10,641 nucleotides of DNA from Phototrophicales bacterium (GTDB lineage Bacteria > Chloroflexota > Anaerolineae > Aggregatilineales > Phototrophicaceae). Position 1 is the stretch's first letter, and each line of letters opens with the position of its first letter. This document shows, piece after piece, positions 7,085-10,641 of the stretch. The notes beneath the pieces are model-generated. The model did not search any database and was not told the origin of the DNA. It was given only the letters and a program-made list of their open reading frames with translations. Made by a program: the position numbers and the translations under genes. Location: NCBI GenBank assembly GCA_002794515.1, contig PGTJ01000061.1:1-10641 (forward strand), written 5' to 3'.

Positions 7085-7123
7085 GTACTGGCGGATATAC
7101 GCGCTTTGCGCTAATCCGCCAGT
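7085..7123. repeat. REP-like hairpin 2 between convergent genes
   Basis: A second imperfect palindrome with the same build as hairpin 1. The outer 10-bp arms are ACTGGCGGAT (7087-7096) and ATCCGCCAGT (7114-7123). Again ATAC is on the left and TA on the right. The inner stem is GCGC (7101-7104) with GCGC (7108-7111), and the loop is TTT. GTAC (7085-7088) overlaps its left end. Stem sequences differ from hairpin 1 while the junction GAT-ATAC/TA-ATC is identical. Downstream bases are not T-rich in either direction. It is probably a REP/BIME-type element that may also protect 3' ends or block convergent transcription. Confidence 0.65.
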
Positions 7124-7153
7124 GTTAAACACAACACCATTACAAACGAACCG

Positions 7154-10100
7154 CTACCGCGCAGGCAACACCGTGAAGATACTCCCTGCCCCGCGACCGT
7201 ACACATCGGGGAAGTAAAATTCATACCCAATCGGCGGGATGACATTATACACGCCTTCTAAGCCCGGACGGATAGTATACACAAATTCGTATGTCCCCGC
7301 AGGCAAATAGGTGGCGCTTAAAATCGCCTTTTCATCGTAGAACTGAATATTGCTGAAATACCACCAGCCCCAACCGCGGCTCAATGGGTTGCCCAAATTA
7401 AGTTCGGGGCGTGTGCCGATTTGTTGGCTGGTGAGCAAATTCGGGTTCACCGCCTCGGCACCTGCTGGGAACGGGTCTTCAATCGTCACATAATGCAGGC
7501 TGTTGGGGATGATGATGGTCAAGCGCACACGCACCAATTCGCCAATATGGGCTTCGGTGATGGGTGTGTTGGTCTCGTCATCTGCCAATGTGTAACGGCG
7601 GTTGATGATGATACCCCGATCGAGCGGTTCGACCTCGCTCACAGGTAGATTGACGCGCAAGTAGGCGGTGTAATACAGATTGCCCGTGCCTGCGGTACGG
7701 TCGAATACGATGCGGTTGGCTTCGCCACGCACCATATCTGCCACATCCACATAAACTGTTTGTTCATCTCTGACATTTTGGGCGTTGATGCTCTGGCTGA
7801 TGAGTTCCTCGCCATTGAACGTCACGGTGTAATCATAATCGCCCTTCAGTTCTTCGGAGATGAGCATCCAATCGGTGAGCGCCATGAGCGACCATACCGT
7901 TTCTTGAGTGGTAGACCACGCATCGGCACGACGCATGACCATCAGATAACGCACCACATTGGGGATGAGTTCGTTATCGGGACGCAGTTCGGTGAGCATC
8001 CCCAAGACCATCGCCGTTGTGCGTGTATCGGTGTTCCAATTGCGATAATCACGCCCCGTCTCTTCCCAATGTGCGCCGTTGGCGCTCAAAATCGCGCTAT
8101 TCATGATGTCCGAGATGAGCGTGCTGACTCGTGCTTCATCCGCACCACCCTTGTGCATGGCACGCGCCAACAACGACTTGGCATAAATGCTCATGCGTTC
8201 CCGCGAGTCGTACAATGTAGACATGGCGGCGATATTGGGGGCATCACTATATGCCAGCGCGTATAAGAGGAACGATTGACGGTTCAATCGCCATGTGGCA
8301 ACCCTCAGGCTTGGTGTGATAAGATTTCCGGCGAGATACCGTTGACCGCGTTGAATCACACTATCAGAGACGGGATAACCATTATCTTTTGCGGTTTGCA
8401 AGCCGATAATCACCCATGCGCTGACAATTGGGTCGCTCCAATCGGTATACCACCAGCCCCAGCCACCATCGGCATGTTGTTGGGCATATAAGGCTTGAAT
8501 AGCACGGTCTGTGCGCCTGTCGAGTGCGGCTTTGAGTTTGAGGTCATCTAAACCAAGCGAGGTGATAGCGCGGTAGACCATGATATTGGGCAAGAACGAG
8601 CTGACAATCGTCTCTGTGCCATATTGAGTATACACTTCAAGATAATCCAAACTTTCTACGGCGGCAGATGCCAGTGAATGGCTGGTCTCGATCGTCAATT
8701 GACCTTCGTATGTCTCCCACTGACGTGGCAGGATGACCGCTTCGGTGATGGTCTCTGCACCGCGCAAAAATCCGCCTGTGCCAACAATCTCTGGCACTTC
8801 ATAACGATACACAGGCAACAACCGTTCATCGGTCTGACCAAGCGGGGGCTTGCTGGCATCGGTGAATGTGCCATCTTCATTCGAGGCAAAGAAAGTTAAA
8901 TCTACCCATTGCACATCTTCGACCATCACTTGCCATGTCACACGGGCGCGACCCCCGGCGGGAATCGCCACGACTTGGCGTGTACTACCTTCAATCGTCA
9001 CCCCTTCTGCCAACACATCGACCGTCACCATTTGGTCTTCGGAAGTATTGTTATTGACCACCGCCGAGAGTGTGGCTAAATCGCCAACGACAAAATAGCG
9101 TGTGGTGACGGGGCGAATGAGCAACGGGCGCGTGCTGATGAGATCGAGCGTATTCTGACCGACCAGCATCACCCCGTCTTCGCCTTTGGTGACGGCACGG
9201 GCATCTAAACGCCATGTGGTGAGGTTATCGGGCATGACCACATCAAATGTGGCAACACCATTTTCATCGGTGACGAGGCTGGCATTCCAATAAGCGGTAT
9301 CGATAAAATCTTGACGGATGTCGAAAATACCACCTTCGCCCGGTCCACCACCACCTCCTTTGATGGTATCTAAAATTTCGCGGGTGAGCTGATCGGTATT
9401 GATGGTCAACGCCATCGCCGTCAAGACACCCATGCCTTGCCTGCTATAAAAATATTGCAACAATGGCGAGCTATTCGGGCTAGAAATAGACAGCGATGCG
9501 AGGTCGGTCAGACCAACACCCACTTCTGCACGCACAGGCTCGCCCAGATAATTGGTGGTGCGGATGGTATAGGTGACAGTCTCGCCAGGGGCGGCTTGTT
9601 CCACATTGGGTGTGAGTTCAACGGTGATCGCTTTCTGATTAATATCCACGTTCATCTCTAAAACACCCATGCGGAATCCTGCCACAGGGTTATTCTCATC
9701 CACCCCTTTGATCAATATGACCGAGACATAAATGTTGGGCGCGTATTCGGGCAATATGGGGAATTGATAAACATAACTGTTGCTGTCCATCGTGATTCGT
9801 TCTGCCGTGAGGACATCACCCCGTTCGATGGTGATGAGCGCCTCGACACTGCCTTGAAATGGCGATGTGATGAGGATTTCGGCTTGGTCGCCCACACTAA
9901 AATCACGTTGGCTGGCGATGAGGTCAATGCGATTGCTATTTTGCTGTCTCCACGACACATATTCGCGGCTACTCACCCACAGGGTGGTGCTGGCGCGAAT
10001 TTCATTGCCACGCGAATCGTTGGTGACAGCAGTCGCCTTAAAAATGCCGCCATTGGGTGGTATGAATGAGAGGGTAGCTTTGCCTTCATCATCGGTGGTG

Positions 10101-10641
10101 ACAGTAGCCGTGGTTACGGGGATAATTTCTACATCCCATGTCCAAATGGTACGCCCATTTTCATCTTCTTCTTGCACACTGAACCAGCGCCGTTCGACAA
10201 TCTCAACATTAATCGTCTGGTTAGCGATGGGGTTGCTCTCCCAATCAACGGCGATGAATTCAAAAGCATTCTCTTTGCCTTGTGTGCCAACATACCGTTG
10301 TGGACGCACACCGACATACAACTCGCCTTTGTGAATGACCACCTCTGTCCGATTCGACACAGATTGTTGGCTCTCATCGGTGACTGTCGCCTCGATGCGA
10401 TACACTTGGCTTTGCGTTGCATCTTTCAAATCGGCAGGAATTTCGAGCAGGTAGCGCCCTTCATCATCGGTCATGCCCTCGCCGTCGGCAACCCATCCGC
10501 CGTCATAAGAATAATATTCGCTCGGACCTGCATCGGGGTTATCATCGGTAAAGCTATAATATCCCTTGCCTTTGAATGGGAAGTAATATGGCTCAGAGAC
10601 GACTGAATAACTCACACGGGCATTCGAGACCAAACCACCAA
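7154..10641 (-). CDS. Bacterial alpha-2-macroglobulin family protein, thioester lost (partial, N-terminus beyond right edge)
   Basis: Large, probably secreted or membrane-anchored protease-trapping protein. The window holds its last 1161 residues; the frame is open to the right edge, so any signal peptide or lipobox is not visible. Numbering here is from the in-window TTG at 10633. Beta-sandwich (MG) domains fill about residues 1-420, with repeated TDDEG turns. A flexible glycine-rich stretch, KGGGGGPGEGG, lies near 424-435. Then comes the conserved A2M core with DTAYWN (about 445) and MPDNLTTWR. An all-helical thioester-type domain spans about 650-930 with DGGWGWW near 720-726 and STTQET towards its end. 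A C-terminal receptor-like beta region ends in FYFPDVYGRGAGS. The family thioester Cys-x-Glu-Gln is replaced by Gly672-Thr-Glu-Thr675 (8609-8620) in the otherwise matching context YLEVY and FLPN, so no covalent trap can form. The TAG stop is at 7154-7156, and the gene converges on the plus-strand operon. Confidence 0.9.
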   Translation of the reverse strand, partial: GGLVSNARVSYSVVSEPYYFPFKGKGYYSFTDDNPDAGPSEYYSYDGGWVADGEGMTDDEGRYLLEIPADLKDATQSQVYRIEATVTDESQQSVSNRTEVVIHKGELYVGVRPQRYVGTQGKENAFEFIAVDWESNPIANQTINVEIVERRWFSVQEEDENGRTIWTWDVEIIPVTTATVTTDDEGKATLSFIPPNGGIFKATAVTNDSRGNEIRASTTLWVSSREYVSWRQQNSNRIDLIASQRDFSVGDQAEILITSPFQGSVEALITIERGDVLTAERITMDSNSYVYQFPILPEYAPNIYVSVILIKGVDENNPVAGFRMGVLEMNVDINQKAITVELTPNVEQAAPGETVTYTIRTTNYLGEPVRAEVGVGLTDLASLSISSPNSSPLLQYFYSRQGMGVLTAMALTINTDQLTREILDTIKGGGGGPGEGGIFDIRQDFIDTAYWNASLVTDENGVATFDVVMPDNLTTWRLDARAVTKGEDGVMLVGQNTLDLISTRPLLIRPVTTRYFVVGDLATLSAVVNNNTSEDQMVTVDVLAEGVTIEGSTRQVVAIPAGGRARVTWQVMVEDVQWVDLTFFASNEDGTFTDASKPPLGQTDERLLPVYRYEVPEIVGTGGFLRGAETITEAVILPRQWETYEGQLTIETSHSLASAAVESLDYLEVYTQYGTETIVSSFLPNIMVYRAITSLGLDDLKLKAALDRRTDRAIQALYAQQHADGGWGWWYTDWSDPIVSAWVIIGLQTAKDNGYPVSDSVIQRGQRYLAGNLITPSLRVATWRLNRQSFLLYALAYSDAPNIAAMSTLYDSRERMSIYAKSLLARAMHKGGADEARVSTLISDIMNSAILSANGAHWEETGRDYRNWNTDTRTTAMVLGMLTELRPDNELIPNVVRYLMVMRRADAWSTTQETVWSLMALTDWMLISEELKGDYDYTVTFNGEELISQSINAQNVRDEQTVYVDVADMVRGEANRIVFDRTAGTGNLYYTAYLRVNLPVSEVEPLDRGIIINRRYTLADDETNTPITEAHIGELVRVRLTIIIPNSLHYVTIEDPFPAGAEAVNPNLLTSQQIGTRPELNLGNPLSRGWGWWYFSNIQFYDEKAILSATYLPAGTYEFVYTIRPGLEGVYNVIPPIGYEFYFPDVYGRGAGSIFTVLPAR

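Noticed and set aside
7013..7123. The two hairpins as ordinary Rho-independent terminators for the convergent genes.
   Set aside because: Neither hairpin is followed by a T-run on either strand, and both have bulged junctions. They may still slow or block transcription, but the REP-like reading explains their shared layout better.
7122..7132. Small perfect inverted repeat GTGTT-A-AACAC right after hairpin 2.
   Set aside because: It is only 11 bp with a one-base loop, within what chance gives in an AT-rich gap, and nothing ties it to a function.
7760..8266. A 168-codon plus-strand open frame, and other long plus-strand frames opposite the macroglobulin gene.
   Set aside because: They are antisense to a well-supported family protein, show no recognisable motifs, and are expected from the base composition of the coding strand.
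8600..8640. A frameshift or pseudogene as the reason for the missing thioester.
   Set aside because: The frame is open for 1161 codons, and the sequence on both sides of the site matches the family without any shift.

Overview
The window looks like a piece of a Chloroflexota chromosome, most likely from an Anaerolineae-like lineage. This is an inference from gene content: FemAB-type peptidoglycan-bridge enzymes, a DUF2142/GT39-like membrane glycosyltransferase with the duplicated C-terminal beta domain I associate with Chloroflexota, a large secreted alpha-2-macroglobulin and complex I genes. No rRNA or other phylogenetic marker is present. Coding density is high. There is no sign of a CRISPR array, tRNA, rRNA, transposase or phage gene.

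Layout. (1) Positions 1-1574, minus strand: nuoA followed 3 nt later by nuoH, which runs off the left edge. These are membrane-arm subunits of respiratory complex I. A good sigma70-like promoter (1646-1674) and a strong ribosome binding site precede nuoA. (2) Positions 1575-1815: a divergent intergenic region with candidate promoters for both directions. (3) Positions 1816-7005, plus strand: a tight four-gene operon with gaps of 4 nt, 3 nt and about 0 nt. It encodes a FemAB-family aminoacyltransferase, a polytopic DUF2142/GT39-like glycosyltransferase, a second FemAB paralogue and an epoxide-hydrolase-like alpha/beta hydrolase. The first three suggest a cell-envelope job: two sequential additions to a peptidoglycan interpeptide bridge plus a lipid-linked sugar transfer outside the membrane. 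The hydrolase is the odd member. (4) Positions 7006-7153: the gap between two convergent genes, filled by two REP-like hairpins with the same internal architecture but different stem sequences. (5) Positions 7154-10641, minus strand: the C-terminal 1161 residues of a bacterial alpha-2-macroglobulin whose N-terminus lies beyond the right edge. Its thioester motif, normally Cys-x-Glu-Gln, reads Gly-Thr-Glu-Thr.

The most notable observations are the thioester-less macroglobulin, the pair of structurally matched hairpins, the FemAB-glycosyltransferase-FemAB arrangement, and nuoA joined directly to nuoH with no nuoB, nuoC or nuoD between them. I did not find a clearly new multi-gene defence or mobile system. 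The best candidate for something undescribed is the envelope operon together with the REP-like pair.
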